Source: Pseudomonas sp. GM74 (GTDB taxonomy: Bacteria > Pseudomonadota > Gammaproteobacteria > Pseudomonadales > Pseudomonadaceae). Taken from it: a DNA stretch of 64,000 bases. A program made the translations under genes and the position numbers. This document shows positions 45,636-57,196 of this stretch, in pieces (the first letter of the stretch is position 1; every line of letters begins with the position of its first letter). The notes under the pieces are model-generated. The model was given only the letters and a program-made list of their open reading frames with translations. It was not told the DNA's origin and did no database searches. The DNA lies in the NCBI RefSeq assembly GCF_000282455.1, contig NZ_AKJG01000037.1, forward strand, positions 19,155 to 83,154, written 5' to 3'.

Positions 45636-46926
45636 TTGCCGCTTCCTCCGTGGAGCGCCGGGCCAGCCATTCAAGGGCCTCGGCGACACAATAAAATGAT
45701 CCGAACAACAGGATTTCGTCGTCGCTCGTAGCCTGCGCGCACTGCCCTTCCAGGGCGGTCGCTACGCTGCCGTATGACGTGACCGACGCACCAAGACCTT
45801 GCAACGCGTCGTGCAAGTCCGCAACCGGACGCGCCCGAGGCGAATCCAGAGGTGCGACAGCCCAGTGCTGGACACTAGCATTCAATTCGCCGACAACACC
45901 ACCCAGGTCTTTGTCCGCCAGCAGCCCGAACACCGCCAGACGCCTGCCGACCGGCGGGCGACTGGCCAGGCGACGAGCCAGATATTCCGCCGCATGGGGG
46001 TTGTGCCCCACATCCAGCAATAGATTCAAGCGCTTGCCCTGCCACTCGATCTCACGGCGATCCAGACGACCGACCACCTTCGTTGCCCGCAGCGCCTCGA
46101 TAATCTGCCCATCCACCCAAGGCAAGCCGAGCAGCAGGTACGCCTGCAACGCCAGTGAAGCGTTTTCCATCGGCAGATCGAGCAGTGGCAGGTCGCGCAG
46201 CTCAACTACGCGCCCTTGCCCATCGACACCACGCCATTGCCAGTTGTGATCGGTCACACCGAGGTCAAAATCGCGCCCACGCAGGAAAAACGGGCAATTG
46301 AGCTCGCGCGCCTTGTCCAGCAGAGGTTGCGGGGGATTCAGATCGCCGCAGAGCGCAGGCGCGCCCTGACGGAAAATACCGGCCTTCTCGAAGGCCACGG
46401 ACTCTCGGGTATCACCCAGGTAATCCGCATGATCGACGCCAATACTGGTGACCAGCGCCATGTCGGCGTCCACCACGTTGACCGTGTCCAGACGACCGCC
46501 CAGACCGACTTCCAGCACCACCGCATCAAGCCCGGAATGCTGGAACAGCCAGAACGCCGCCAGGGTGCCCATTTCGAAGTAAGTCAGGGATGTGTCGCCA
46601 CGCCCGGCCTCTACCGCGGCAAAGGCCTCGCACAGCTCTGCGTCCGTGGCTTCGACACCATCGACCGTTACCCGCTCGTTGTAACGCAGCAGGTGTGGGG
46701 AGTTGTAGACCCCCACTTTCAAGCCCTGGGCCCGCAGCAAGGACGCCACGAACGCACAGGTGGAACCCTTGCCGTTGGTCCCGGTGACCGTGATCACCCG
46801 AGGCGCCGGCTTGCCCAGTCCCATGCGGGACGCTACCTGCTGCGACCGCTCCAGGCCCATGTCGATGGCCGAAGGGTGCAACTGTTCAAGGTAGGCGAGC
46901 CATTCGCCAAGGGTACGTTGGATCAT
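45619..46926 (-). CDS. folC: Folylpolyglutamate/dihydrofolate synthase
   Basis: FolC adds glutamate to dihydropteroate and folates. The 435-residue enzyme has the P-loop [13 protein letters not shown], the [13 protein letters not shown] loop, [11 protein letters not shown] and the C-terminal [16 protein letters not shown]. The start overlaps the accD stop (ATGA), showing translational coupling in the accD-folC-dedD string. Confidence 0.96.
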   Translation of the reverse strand: MIQRTLGEWLAYLEQLHPSAIDMGLERSQQVASRMGLGKPAPRVITVTGTNGKGSTCAFVASLLRAQGLKVGVYNSPHLLRYNERVTVDGVEATDAELCEAFAAVEAGRGDTSLTYFEMGTLAAFWLFQHSGLDAVVLEVGLGGRLDTVNVVDADMALVTSIGVDHADYLGDTRESVAFEKAGIFRQGAPALCGDLNPPQPLLDKARELNCPFFLRGRDFDLGVTDHNWQWRGVDGQGRVVELRDLPLLDLPMENASLALQAYLLLGLPWVDGQIIEALRATKVVGRLDRREIEWQGKRLNLLLDVGHNPHAAEYLARRLASRPPVGRRLAVFGLLADKDLGGVVGELNASVQHWAVAPLDSPRARPVADLHDALQGLGASVTSYGSVATALEGQCAQATSDDEILLFGSFYCVAEALEWLARRSTEEAANGIAG

Positions 46927-47843
46927 AGGCTGGCAGGAACCGGTGGAACCACGATCGGTTCGATGGGTGCAGCCACGAACTTCGGCGTCGGCAGGCCCAT
47001 CATTTGCGCCAGCAGGTTGCCCAGGCGCGGACGCAGTTCCTGACGGTCGATGATCATGTCGATGGCACCGTGCTCCAGCAGGAACTCGCTACGCTGGAAG
47101 CCTTCCGGCAGTTTTTCACGCACGGTCTGCTCGATCACGCGCGGACCGGCAAAACCGATCAACGCCTTCGGCTCGCCGACAATCACGTCGCCCAGCATCG
47201 CCAGACTGGCGGAAACGCCGCCGTAGACCGGATCGGTCAACACGGAGATGAACGGGATGCCTTCTTCACGCAGACGAGCCAGCACCGCGGAGGTCTTGGC
47301 CATTTGCATCAGGGAAATCAGCGCTTCCTGCATGCGCGCACCACCGGAAGCGGCGAAGCAGATCATCGGGCAACGTTTTTCCAGGGCGTAGTTGGCGGCG
47401 CGAACGAAACGCTCACCGACGATGGCGCCCATCGAACCGCCCATGAAGGAAAACTCGAACGCCGAAACCACCACCGGCATGCCCAGCAAAGTACCGCTCA
47501 TGGAAACCAGCGCGTCTTTTTCGCCGGTCTGCTTTTGTGCTGCGGTCAGGCGGTCCTTGTATTTCTTGCCGTCGCGGAATTTCAGACGGTCAACCGGCTC
47601 CAGGTCCGCACCCAGCTCGGCACGGCCTTCAACATCGAGGAAGATGTCGATACGGGCGCGGGCGCCGATACGCATGTGATGGTTGCACTTGGGGCAAACG
47701 TCCAGGGTCTTTTCCAGCTCCGGACGATACAGCACAGCCTCGCAAGACGGGCATTTGTGCCAAAGACCTTCAGGCACCGAGCTCTTCTTGACCTCGGAAC
47801 GCATGATCGAAGGGATCAGTTTGTCTACTAACCAGTTGCTCAT
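46923..47843 (-). CDS. accD: Acetyl-CoA carboxylase carboxyltransferase subunit beta
   Basis: AccD and AccA together transfer the carboxyl from biotin to acetyl-CoA for fatty-acid synthesis. The 306-residue protein begins at [17 protein letters not shown] and has the zinc ribbon CPSCEAVLY and CPKCNHHM, the CoA-site region [25 protein letters not shown], and [14 protein letters not shown] strong AAAGAAAG ribosome binding region precedes the start at 47843. It lies upstream of folC, as in other gammaproteobacteria. Confidence 0.96.
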   Translation of the reverse strand: MSNWLVDKLIPSIMRSEVKKSSVPEGLWHKCPSCEAVLYRPELEKTLDVCPKCNHHMRIGARARIDIFLDVEGRAELGADLEPVDRLKFRDGKKYKDRLTAAQKQTGEKDALVSMSGTLLGMPVVVSAFEFSFMGGSMGAIVGERFVRAANYALEKRCPMICFAASGGARMQEALISLMQMAKTSAVLARLREEGIPFISVLTDPVYGGVSASLAMLGDVIVGEPKALIGFAGPRVIEQTVREKLPEGFQRSEFLLEHGAIDMIIDRQELRPRLGNLLAQMMGLPTPKFVAAPIEPIVVPPVPASL

Positions 47844-48059
47844 GCTTTCTTTCTCCAGTACCGGCGGCCCGAACGCTCTGGTTCGCGGCCCCGTGTATGC
47901 CCTAGCGCTAAATTCATGTGTGCGAAGAAGGTCGAGGTCTGCCACGGTCAGCGCGAAACATGACCTGCGTGCAACCACAAACCCTCGGATCTGCCTGCTG
48001 TGTGCAGTGCATCCGCTTTGTACAGTGCAGTGGACGGCGGCAGTCTGCCAGCCGTCACA

Positions 48060-48686
48060 TCAACAGGTGCTACCGCGTACCGCTTTGATAAATGCCTGAA
48101 CCTTTGCGTGATCCTTGATGCCCTTGCTCGCCTCTACCCCGCCGCTGACATCCACGGCATAAGGCCGGACGCGGGCAATCGCTTCGGCGACGTTATCCGG
48201 CGTCAGACCACCCGCCAGAATGATCGGCTTGCTCAAGCCTTGCGGTATCAGTGACCAGTCAAATGCCTCCCCGGTTCCTCCGGGAACACCTTCGACATAG
48301 GTATCGAGCAGAATTGCGCTGGCGCCGGCATAAGCATCACAGGCCGCGGCGATGTCATCACCCGCCTTGACCCGCAGCGCCTTGATGTACGGGCGATGCC
48401 AGCTTTCGCACTCGGCCGCGCTTTCATCGCCGTGAAATTGCAGCAGGTCCAGGGGCACCGCGTCGAGCAGTTCACCCAATTCGCACCGGCTTGCATTGAC
48501 GAACAGGCCCACGGTGGTCACGAACGGCGGCAGCGCCTTGATGATCGAGCGCGCCTGCTGGAACGTCACCGCGCGGGGGCTTTTGGCGTAGAACACGAAT
48601 CCGATGGCGTCCGCCCCGGCCTCGACGGCTGCCAACGCATCCTCTATGCGGGTAATCCCACAGATCTTGCTGCGAACGGCTGACAT
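48060..48686 (-). CDS. trpF: Phosphoribosylanthranilate isomerase
   Basis: TrpF performs the Amadori rearrangement in tryptophan synthesis. The 208-residue barrel has KICGITR (catalytic Cys at about residue 8), [40 protein letters not shown] with the catalytic Asp, and [16 protein letters not shown]. It lies apart from other trp genes, between truA and accD, as is usual in Pseudomonas. The start at 48686 is chosen because upstream codons do not match the family. Confidence 0.95.
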   Translation of the reverse strand: MSAVRSKICGITRIEDALAAVEAGADAIGFVFYAKSPRAVTFQQARSIIKALPPFVTTVGLFVNASRCELGELLDAVPLDLLQFHGDESAAECESWHRPYIKALRVKAGDDIAAACDAYAGASAILLDTYVEGVPGGTGEAFDWSLIPQGLSKPIILAGGLTPDNVAEAIARVRPYAVDVSGGVEASKGIKDHAKVQAFIKAVRGSTC

Positions 48687-48749
48687 GTCGACACAACTCC
48701 AAGACAAATCCGGGAAAGTCCCGGATGGTAACAAAAGCATTCGAGGGCG

Positions 48750-49574
48750 TCAGCCGCCAAGTTCCGAGAACCCGGTCAGGAAGTGTGGACCGATGTAACG
48801 CTCGGGCAATTCAAACTCGTCACGGTACTCGACCTGAACCAGATACAAACCGAATGGATGCGCGGTCACGCCACCGGTCCGTCGAATCCGGCTCTCAAGC
48901 ACCTCTTTCATCCACTCCACCGGACGCTCTCCGGCACCAATGGTCATCAGCACACCGGCAATGTTGCGCACCATGTGATGCAGGAAGGCGCTGGCGCGAA
49001 TATCCAGCACGATCATCTTTCCATGACGGGTAACACGCAGGTGATGCAGCTCCTTGATCGGCGACTTGGCCTGGCACTGTCCGGCGCGAAAAGCGCTGAA
49101 ATCATGGGTGCCAAGCAGGTATTGAGCGGCCTCGGCCATGCGCTCGACGTCCAGCGGGCGGTGGTTCCAGGTCACTTCTTCGTTCAGGTGCGCCGGACGG
49201 ATCTGATCGTTGTAGATCACGTAGCGATAACGTCGGGCAATGGCCTTGAACCGCGCATGGAAATGCGCCGGCATGACCTTGGCCCAACTGACACTGACGT
49301 CGTGGGGCAAGTTGATGTTGGCGCCCATGGTCCAGGCCTTCATCGAACGCTCGACCTGGGTGTCGAAATGCACCACCTGTCCGCAGGCATGCACCCCGGC
49401 GTCGGTACGCCCGGCGCACATCAGCGAAACGGGTGAGTCGGCGACTTTGGACAAGGCGTTTTCGAGGGTTTCCTGCACGGTGAGCACCCCGGACGCCTGG
49501 CGCTGCCAGCCGCGGTAGCGCGAGCCTTTGTATTCGACGCCCAGCGCGATCCGGAAAAAGCCGTCGGCTGCCAT
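48750..49574 (-). CDS. truA: tRNA pseudouridine(38-40) synthase
   Basis: TruA converts U38-U40 of tRNA anticodon arms to pseudouridine. The sequence has the motif MCAGRTDAGVHACGQVVHF with the catalytic Asp, YRYVIYNDQIRPAHL and SAFLHHMVRNIAGVL. The start at 49574 (MAADGFFRIALG) is favoured over the in-frame ATG at 49640, because a TATAAT -10 element (49644-49639, minus) with a weak -35 (TGGCAT, 16-base spacing) overlaps that upstream ATG. An intermediate TTG remains possible. The product is 274 residues. Confidence 0.92.
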   Translation of the reverse strand: MAADGFFRIALGVEYKGSRYRGWQRQASGVLTVQETLENALSKVADSPVSLMCAGRTDAGVHACGQVVHFDTQVERSMKAWTMGANINLPHDVSVSWAKVMPAHFHARFKAIARRYRYVIYNDQIRPAHLNEEVTWNHRPLDVERMAEAAQYLLGTHDFSAFRAGQCQAKSPIKELHHLRVTRHGKMIVLDIRASAFLHHMVRNIAGVLMTIGAGERPVEWMKEVLESRIRRTGGVTAHPFGLYLVQVEYRDEFELPERYIGPHFLTGFSELGG

Positions 49575-49697
49575 TTCGGCGGCCGGGTTATCTATATTTG
49601 CCAAGGAGGGACAGCCTGATGATGTACCAAAGGCGGGCATTATAAGGCCGACTGGAGGGGATGCCAGTACAACCGATGATGCTGCAGTGAATGTAAT

Positions 49698-49780
49698 GGC
49701 CTCTTCGCGGGCAAGCCCGCTCCCACAGGTTTTGTGAACGCCACAGAACCTGTGGGAGCGGGCTTGCCCGCGAAGAGGCC
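49698..49780. repeat. Paired REP palindrome, 34-bp arms
   Basis: Two 34-base arms (49698-49731 and 49747-49780) are perfect inverse copies, built around GCGGGCAAGCCCGCTCCCAC, with a 15-base spacer. They sit between fimV and truA. Confidence 0.9.
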
Positions 49781-49810
49781 ACAGCAGACGACATCAATTC
49801 ATCGGCCAAA

Positions 49811-49840
49811 CAAAAACGGCAGCCTCAAAGGGCTGCCGTT
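49811..49840 (-). terminator. Terminator after fimV
   Basis: On the minus strand ACGGCAGCC pairs with GGCTGCCGT and is followed by TTTTTG, 22 bases after the fimV stop. Confidence 0.85.
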
Positions 49841-49862
49841 CTGTTTACAACCTGCCGATCAC

Positions 49863-52472
49863 TCAAGCCAGGCGCGAAAGCATTTCCCGGGCTTCGCTCT
49901 TCTGCTCGGTGCTGCCTTCGCTTACCACCTCATTGAGGATGTCGCGAGCACCGTCGCTGTCGCCCATGTCGATATAGGCCTGAGCCAGATCGAGCTTGGT
50001 AGCGGCTTCGTCAGTGCCCGAAAGGAAGTCGAAGTCATCATCGTCGCCCAGTGCGGCATCTGCTTCGGTGAAAGTCGGTTCGCCGATGCTGTTGGACAGG
50101 CTCTCCAGCTCGGCGTTGACATCATCCAGCTCTGCCGCGAACGCATCCGGTGTATCCATTTCGTCGGACAGCGACAGATCGAAATCGGCCGGTAATTCAA
50201 GGTCATCCAGCGCGACCTCAGGAGCAGCCGGGGTTTCGGCAACCGGGAAATCCTTCACGCCCTCATCCAGATCCAGCAGGAAATCGTCTTCAGCCAGTAT
50301 CGCCGGCAACGGTTGCGCACCGAGATCCAGGTCGAGATCAAAGTCCGACAGATCGTCGAGGCTTTCCTTGATTTCAGTCTGCTGCTGCAACACCGACTCA
50401 AAACTCAGATCGTCGTCCAGCGGGAACTCTTCCAGGTCTGCCAGCGCCGCCACTTCGGGCTCCGGCGCAGGTGCAGGTGCTGGCGCTACAGGAGTAATCG
50501 TGTCCAGATCATCCAGGCTCAGGTCGAAGGCGCTGTCGAGCTCATCCTCGAACGGCGCAGGCTCTGGTTCTGATGCCGGTGCTTGTGGCTCATCGAGCAA
50601 CAGATCCTTGACGTATTGAGCGTCCAGCTCGGCGGCAACGGCGGCTGCGGCGATACCACCGGCAGCGACCAGCGCCATGGCCGGGAAGCGGCTTTTGAGC
50701 TTTTCAACCTGGGCGAAGTTGTCGCCATTGGCCACCAACTGACGCTCCTGGCCGACGAACGCATCGCGGTCGCCTTGCTGTCCATAGACTTCCATCAGTT
50801 TCAAGCGCAAGTCGCTGCGCTTCGGCTCTTGCTTGACGCCGTCCTCCAGCAACGCGGCAGCCTGGTTCAGGCGACCGGCATCGATGTGCGACTGAGCCTG
50901 GCCCAGCACGTCGTCGGAACGCTCGGCAGCCGGCGACACCAATGGCGCGGCGATCGGCGTGGTCATCACGACCGGGGCAATGACTGGCGCGGGCGCGGGA
51001 GCTGGCGTCGGTGCAGTCGCCAGCTTCACGCTTGGCGACGGAACTTCCAGGCCTTCGAAGCTGCTTTGCGGCAGGTCGAGATCGGCCGAGAACGGCTGTT
51101 CTTCGGCCAGGGCACGCGCCATGCGCTGATGCTTCTCAGCTGCTTGCCGGGCTTTGCGGCGGCGTGCCAGCAACAGCAGCAGGAGCAGCAGAATCACCGC
51201 ACCGCCACCCACCAGGCCCAGCAGCACCGGATTGGTCAGCAACTCATTGAATTTCTGATCGTCGGATGCCGCCGGTGTTGCCCCAACGGGCTTCTCGGCC
51301 GGCGCCGGAGTTGCCTCGGGGGCAGGCGCTGCGGCAACCGGAGCAGGTACTGCCGCCGGGTTCGCAGCCAGCTCAGCCGACATTGCCGGCGCTGTCGCGG
51401 CCGCTGGTGCAGTCGTAGCGCCCTCGGTTTGCAACTTGGCCAGCTGGTTGTTCTTCAACTCGATCAGGCGTTGCAGCTTGTCCACCTGGCTCTGCAGGTC
51501 GGCCATGCGGCTTTTCAGTTCGGCGTTATCACGACGACTGGAGTCGAGGCTTTCCTGGGTCACCGCCAGCTTGTTGCTCAGAGCCTTGGCATCTCCGGCA
51601 GCCCCTTTGCCAGGGTTCTTGCCGGACTCGGCAGACACCAGGCTCAGCTTGTCGGTGGCCGCTTGCGCCGGAGCGCCATCGGTACGAGCGCGATGGGTGG
51701 CGTCGAGCTGTTGCTGCCCTGCCCCGGGTTTGGCCACATAACGGCGACCCTGGCGCCAGGCCTTGTTCTGTGCGGCCACTTCGGCAATCGCCTTGGCTTG
51801 CGGCAGGCCAGTGCTCTGTACCTGGTCCGGCATGCGCAGCACTTGGCCGGTTTTCAGGCGGTTGATGTTGCCGTCGATAAAGGCATCCGGGTTCAGCGCC
51901 TGGATGGCCAGCATCGTTTGCTGGATCGAACCGCCATTACGCGCCTTCGCGGCGATTTCCCACAGGGTATCGCGCGGCGTGGTGGTGTATTGCGACGGTT
52001 TGGTCGCACCGGTGACGGGCGCGGCAACCGTTGACGTCGGTTGCGCGGCCGCTTCTGCGGTTTGCGGCGAGAATTTGGACGGATCGAGCAGCACACTGTA
52101 GTCGCGCAGCAAACGGCCGTTCGGCCACATGACCTGAACCAGGAATTTCACCATGGGTTCGGAAAGCGGCTTGCTGGAGGTCACGCGCAGGATGCTTTTG
52201 CCGCTGGCGTTGAGCACCGGGGTAAAGGTCAAGTCATTGAGAAACGCCTGGCGGTCGACACCGGCCTTGGCGAAATCTTCCGGCGAAGCCAGGCTCGGCA
52301 CCACTTCGGCGGCGGTGAGTTCCTTGACATCGAGCAGCTCGATTTCCGCTACCAGCGGCTGGTTGAGCGTCGATTTCAGGGTCAACTCCCCGAGCCCGAG
52401 GGCATGCGCCATACCGGAGGACAGCGCCGAGGCGGCCGCTATTGCTAACACCAGTTTGCGAACTTGAACCAT
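49863..52472 (-). CDS. fimV: FimV/HubP polar landmark protein
   Basis: FimV is an inner-membrane, peptidoglycan-binding scaffold that organises type IV pilus assembly and twitching at the pole. The 869-residue protein has a signal peptide (to about 24, ending MAHA), a GLGELTLKSTLNQPLVAEIELLD N-terminal domain, a LysM domain (about 160-215; TTPRDTLWEIAAKAR, NPDAFIDGNINRLKTGQVLRMP), a coiled coil (about 290-345), one membrane segment (about 418-438) and a long acidic cytoplasmic part. The last 50 residues form the conserved FimV C-terminal helical domain (KLDLAQAYIDMGDSDGARDILNEVV). Confidence 0.95.
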   Translation of the reverse strand: MVQVRKLVLAIAAASALSSGMAHALGLGELTLKSTLNQPLVAEIELLDVKELTAAEVVPSLASPEDFAKAGVDRQAFLNDLTFTPVLNASGKSILRVTSSKPLSEPMVKFLVQVMWPNGRLLRDYSVLLDPSKFSPQTAEAAAQPTSTVAAPVTGATKPSQYTTTPRDTLWEIAAKARNGGSIQQTMLAIQALNPDAFIDGNINRLKTGQVLRMPDQVQSTGLPQAKAIAEVAAQNKAWRQGRRYVAKPGAGQQQLDATHRARTDGAPAQAATDKLSLVSAESGKNPGKGAAGDAKALSNKLAVTQESLDSSRRDNAELKSRMADLQSQVDKLQRLIELKNNQLAKLQTEGATTAPAAATAPAMSAELAANPAAVPAPVAAAPAPEATPAPAEKPVGATPAASDDQKFNELLTNPVLLGLVGGGAVILLLLLLLLARRRKARQAAEKHQRMARALAEEQPFSADLDLPQSSFEGLEVPSPSVKLATAPTPAPAPAPVIAPVVMTTPIAAPLVSPAAERSDDVLGQAQSHIDAGRLNQAAALLEDGVKQEPKRSDLRLKLMEVYGQQGDRDAFVGQERQLVANGDNFAQVEKLKSRFPAMALVAAGGIAAAAVAAELDAQYVKDLLLDEPQAPASEPEPAPFEDELDSAFDLSLDDLDTITPVAPAPAPAPEPEVAALADLEEFPLDDDLSFESVLQQQTEIKESLDDLSDFDLDLDLGAQPLPAILAEDDFLLDLDEGVKDFPVAETPAAPEVALDDLELPADFDLSLSDEMDTPDAFAAELDDVNAELESLSNSIGEPTFTEADAALGDDDDFDFLSGTDEAATKLDLAQAYIDMGDSDGARDILNEVVSEGSTEQKSEAREMLSRLA

Positions 52473-52677
52473 TAGCTCATCCTTAGTTTGAACATTCCTC
52501 GGCCAGCGAGAAGGTATTGACAGTCGCTGCCGTAAGGCATTGCGCGCAACGGCGAGGGTCGTCGCGCGCGATCATTTCATTGATGCCCGGCGAAGCCCCG
52601 CAGAGGGGCCTGCCTTAAACACTCCGGCAAGCATAGGCTCGCGGGGAATCATTCGACAAATTGTTGCAAAGTATCTT

Positions 52678-53688
52678 TTACAGCAGGTCTTTTATCAACA
52701 ACTCGGCCAGCTGCACAGCGTTGAGCGCCGCGCCTTTGCGTACGTTATCTGACGTCAGCCACAGATTAAGTTCCGACGGGTCGTCAATACCCTGGCGAAC
52801 CCGACCAACGTAGACCACATCCTGGCCTACCGCATCGCCCACCGGAGTCGGGTAATCGCCGGCTTCCACCAGCTCGATGCCGGGCGCATCTTCCAGGGCC
52901 GCATTGACTTTCCCCAGGTCGATTTCACTCGCGCACTGCAGGGTCACGCTATAGCTATCGCCAAAAAACACCGGGGCTTGAATGCAAGTGACGGAAATCT
53001 TCAATGAAGGCAGCGCCATGACCTGACGCAGCTCACGCACCAGGCGTTTTTCCAGCAGCGTATGACCTTGCTCATCCGGTTTGCCAACCTGGGCCAACAG
53101 GTTGAAGGCCATCTGCCGGTCAAAGAATTTCGGCTCCAGCGGCCGCACATTCAGCAGTTCGGCGGTTTGCCGCGCCAGCTCGCTCACGGCTTCGCGGCCT
53201 TGGGCCGATACCGCCAGACTGGCGGTCAGGCTGATGCGCTGCAGATCGAGCAAATCCATCAGTGGCGCGAGCACCACCGCCAGGGTGGTGGCCGACGGGC
53301 TTGGGCTGCTGACCTGAAAGGGTTTTTTCAAGCCGGACAACACCTGGGCGTTGGCCTCGGGCACGACCTGCGGCGCCTTTTCGGCCGTCAGGGCACCGGA
53401 GAGATCGATCACCGAGCAACCGGCATCGGTCGCGCGGCAAGCAAAACTCAACGAGACCGCCGGGCCGGCCGCGAAAAATCCAAGCTGCACCTTGCTGAAG
53501 TCGAACTCATCGACCTCCCGCACCCGCACGTTCTTGCCGCGAAACGGTACCGAACTGCCGGCCGATTCGCTGCTGGCCAACAGGTGAAGTGTGCCGATCG
53601 GGAAATCGCGTTCTTCGAGAATCTGCACGAGCGCTTCGCCGACAGTACCGGTGGCGCCGATCACGGCAATATCAATGGTCTGGCTCAT
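52678..53688 (-). CDS. usg: Catalytically altered aspartate-semialdehyde dehydrogenase paralogue (USG-1 type)
   Basis: The 336-residue protein has the ASADH fold: AVIGATGTVGEALVQILEERDFP at the start and DAVGQDVVYVGRVRQG near the end. At the position of the active-site Cys (PNCST in true enzymes) it reads SPSPSATTLAVVLAPL, so the nucleophile is missing. It therefore should not make aspartate semialdehyde. It lies next to the real asd gene, 282 bp downstream, as in other pseudomonads. The actual function is unknown; a structural or regulatory role is conceivable. Confidence 0.9.
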   Translation of the reverse strand: MSQTIDIAVIGATGTVGEALVQILEERDFPIGTLHLLASSESAGSSVPFRGKNVRVREVDEFDFSKVQLGFFAAGPAVSLSFACRATDAGCSVIDLSGALTAEKAPQVVPEANAQVLSGLKKPFQVSSPSPSATTLAVVLAPLMDLLDLQRISLTASLAVSAQGREAVSELARQTAELLNVRPLEPKFFDRQMAFNLLAQVGKPDEQGHTLLEKRLVRELRQVMALPSLKISVTCIQAPVFFGDSYSVTLQCASEIDLGKVNAALEDAPGIELVEAGDYPTPVGDAVGQDVVYVGRVRQGIDDPSELNLWLTSDNVRKGAALNAVQLAELLIKDLL

Positions 53689-53778
53689 GGGTTTTACCTC
53701 TGGCGAAACGGGGGGAGCGGCACTTTACCGGGTGGGTGGGATACAGGCAATTCTGCCGGGCCTTGTGGTGCCTGTAAG

Positions 53779-53881
53779 GGCCCCTTCGCGGGCAAGCCCG
53801 CTCCCACAGTGTTCGGTGTCGAGCACAAGGTTTGTGTACACCACTGAAACCTGTGGGAGCGGGCTTGCCCGCGAAGAGGCC
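53779..53881. repeat. Paired REP palindrome
   Basis: Arms at 53779-53808 and 53851-53881 are near-perfect inverse copies of the same REP class as at 49698-49780, between usg and asd. Confidence 0.85.
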
Positions 53882-53917
53882 GGTATGGGCAACCAATAAA
53901 CTTCAGACTGTCAGGGA

Positions 53918-53950
53918 TAAAAAAACCCGCGCCTCTTTCAAGGCGCGGGT
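53918..53950 (-). terminator. Terminator after asd
   Basis: ACCCGCGCCT and AGGCGCGGGT form a perfect 10-bp stem with a CTTTCA loop. The A-run at 53919-53925 gives a T-tract on the minus strand. Confidence 0.9.
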
Positions 53951-53970
53951 TCTTTCATTGCATCAACCGA

Positions 53971-55083
53971 TCAACGCTCGAGCAGGATCCGCAGCATGCG
54001 GCGCAGCGGTTCGGCCGCGCCCCACAGCAACTGGTCGCCGACGGTGAACGCGCCGACGAACTGCGAACCCATGTTCAGCTTGCGCAGACGGCCAACCGGG
54101 ATGTTCAGGGTGCCGGTGACCCTGTTCGGGCTCAGCTCCTGAATGCTGGTCTCACGGCTGTTCGGCACCAGCTTGACCCAAGGGTTGTGCTGGCTGATCA
54201 ACCCTTCGATATCGGCGATCGGCACGTCTTTGTTCAGTTTGATGGTCAGCGCCTGGCTGTGGCAGCGCATGGCGCCGATGCGCACGCAGATGCCGTCGAC
54301 CGGGATCGGGCTCTTGAAGCGACCGAGGATCTTGTTGGTCTCGGCCTGGGCCTTCCACTCTTCGCGGCTCTGACCGTTCGGCAGTTCCTTGTCGATCCAC
54401 GGGATCAGGCTGCCGGCCAGCGGTACGCCGAAGTTTTCGGTCGGGTACGCGTCGCTGCGCATGGCTTCGGCCACACGGCGGTCAATGTCGAGGATCGCGC
54501 TGGCCGGATCGGCCAATTGATCGGCAACAGCGGCGTGGGTCGCGCCCATTTGCTTGATCAGTTCACGCATGTTCTGCGCGCCGGCACCGGAGGCCGCCTG
54601 ATAGGTCATGGCGCTCATCCACTCCACCAGGCCAGCTTCGAACAGGCCACCGAGGCCCATCAGCATCAGGCTGACGGTGCAGTTGCCGCCGATGTAGTTC
54701 TTGGTGCCCGCATCCAGCTGCTGGTCGATCACCTTGCGGTTGACCGGATCCAGAACGATCACTGCGTCGTCCTGCATGCGCAGGCTGGAAGCGGCGTCGA
54801 TCCAGTAACCCTGCCAGCCGGCTTCACGCAGCTTGGGGAAGACTTCGCTGGTGTAGTCGCCACCCTGGCAGGTCAGAATCACGTCGAGGGTTTTCAGCTC
54901 TTCAATGCTGTAAGCGTCCTTGAGCGGAGCAATGTCCTTGCCCACGGACGGGCCTTGGCCACCGACATTGGAAGTGGTGAAAAACACCGGCTCGATAAGA
55001 TCGAAATCCTGCTCTTCCAGCATCCGCTGCATGAGCACGGAACCGACCATGCCGCGCCAACCGATCAGACCTACACGTTTCAT
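53971..55083 (-). CDS. asd: Aspartate-semialdehyde dehydrogenase
   Basis: Asd reduces aspartyl phosphate to the semialdehyde that feeds lysine, threonine, methionine and diaminopimelate synthesis. The 370-residue enzyme has [18 protein letters not shown] (NADP site), [16 protein letters not shown] with the catalytic Cys at about 135, and the [13 protein letters not shown] [14 protein letters not shown]is region. It is downstream of leuB and has its own terminator. Confidence 0.96.
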   Translation of the reverse strand: MKRVGLIGWRGMVGSVLMQRMLEEQDFDLIEPVFFTTSNVGGQGPSVGKDIAPLKDAYSIEELKTLDVILTCQGGDYTSEVFPKLREAGWQGYWIDAASSLRMQDDAVIVLDPVNRKVIDQQLDAGTKNYIGGNCTVSLMLMGLGGLFEAGLVEWMSAMTYQAASGAGAQNMRELIKQMGATHAAVADQLADPASAILDIDRRVAEAMRSDAYPTENFGVPLAGSLIPWIDKELPNGQSREEWKAQAETNKILGRFKSPIPVDGICVRIGAMRCHSQALTIKLNKDVPIADIEGLISQHNPWVKLVPNSRETSIQELSPNRVTGTLNIPVGRLRKLNMGSQFVGAFTVGDQLLWGAAEPLRRMLRILLER

Positions 55084-55149
55084 CGCAACTACACCTTCTT
55101 GAAATGTGGGCCGCTACCTTGTCTTGAGTTTGGCAGCGGGCCCGAGAGA

Positions 55150-56232
<1,083 letters not shown>

Positions 56233-56283
56233 GCTTTCCTCATGTCATCAGTCGGTGCGCCCATGGACGCACCCGGAAAAATT

Positions 56284-57051
56284 CTATCGTTCGGCCATCA
56301 GCACCAATACATCGGTACTGAACGAACCATCGGCTTCAATCTCAAAATATTCGCGTACTTCGTTGCCCATCGACTGCTGCAATTCGCGGATCGCCACGCG
56401 CATCACTTCAGGCGTGCGCATGCGCTCGACCCAGCTGTTGTACTCCAGACGCAGGCGCTGACGGGTGGTACTGCGGGTGTGCAGCCCCGCCTCGCTGACA
56501 TGGCGCAACCACTCGCCGGCGGAATAATCGCGCACATGGCTGGTGTCGCGCAGCACTTCGACGCTTTGCAGGTAAGTGTCGAACAGCGGGCTACCCGGTG
56601 ACAACACGTCGACGAACGCTGCCACGCCGCCCGGTTTCAACACCCGGCGCACTTCCCGCAGGGCCACGCCCAGATCGCTCCAATGGTGCGCCGAATAGCG
56701 GCTGAAGACGAAATCGAATTCGCCATCGGCGAACGGCAGGCGCTCGGCGGCCCCGTTGACCGTGGACACATTGCTCAAGCCACGATCGACAGCGGCAGCG
56801 TTCACCACGTCGAGCATCTGTTGCGACAGGTCGTAGGCCACGACTTCCTTGACCAGCGGCGCTACGTGGAAACTCACGTGGCCGGCACCGCAGCCAAGGT
56901 CCAGGACCCGGGCATCGCCCTGCCCCGCCAGCTCGGCCTGTAGCAGCGCGAATTCGGTGCCTTGAGCGTGTACGGCGCTGCTCAGGTAGGCCGCGGCCTG
57001 TTCGCCGAATTGCTTCTGGACTACCTGGGTGTGCTGGGCGGTGCTGGTCAT
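56284..57051 (-). CDS. Class I SAM-dependent methyltransferase
   Basis: This 255-residue methyltransferase has motif I VLDLGCGAGHVSFHVA, motif II VAYDLSQQMLDVV and motif III FDFVFSRYSAHHW, followed by LREVRRVLKPGGVAAFVDV, typical of the UbiE/Methyltransf_11 group. Its start follows GGAAGT. It is placed between leuD and leuB without being a leucine enzyme; the order is like other Pseudomonas genomes, which often carry a hypothetical gene here. The substrate is unknown. Confidence 0.88.
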   Translation of the reverse strand: MTSTAQHTQVVQKQFGEQAAAYLSSAVHAQGTEFALLQAELAGQGDARVLDLGCGAGHVSFHVAPLVKEVVAYDLSQQMLDVVNAAAVDRGLSNVSTVNGAAERLPFADGEFDFVFSRYSAHHWSDLGVALREVRRVLKPGGVAAFVDVLSPGSPLFDTYLQSVEVLRDTSHVRDYSAGEWLRHVSEAGLHTRSTTRQRLRLEYNSWVERMRTPEVMRVAIRELQQSMGNEVREYFEIEADGSFSTDVLVLMAER

Positions 57052-57099
57052 GGGGGACTTCCTTTTTGGGGTTTAGTCTTGTGTTGCCTGGTCGAGCCT

Positions 57100-57173
57100 C
57101 ATCGCTGGCAAGCCAGCTCCCACAGAGGTATCCGTCGCTCATAAAACCTGTGGGAGCTGGCTTGCCAGCGATG
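57100..57173. repeat. Paired REP palindrome, second sequence class
   Basis: Two 26-base arms (57100-57125 and 57148-57173) are perfect inverse copies with a 22-base spacer. The core is TGGCAAGCCAGCTCCCAC, not the CGGGCAAGCCCGCTCCCAC of the other pairs; compensating changes keep the palindrome. Confidence 0.88.
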
Positions 57174-57196
57174 GCGTCATTACGCCTTACGCAAAA

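Noticed and set aside
48687..48749. Extended N-termini for trpF and truA
   Set aside because: The upstream in-frame residues do not fit the families; for truA the upstream ATG overlaps a -10-like element.
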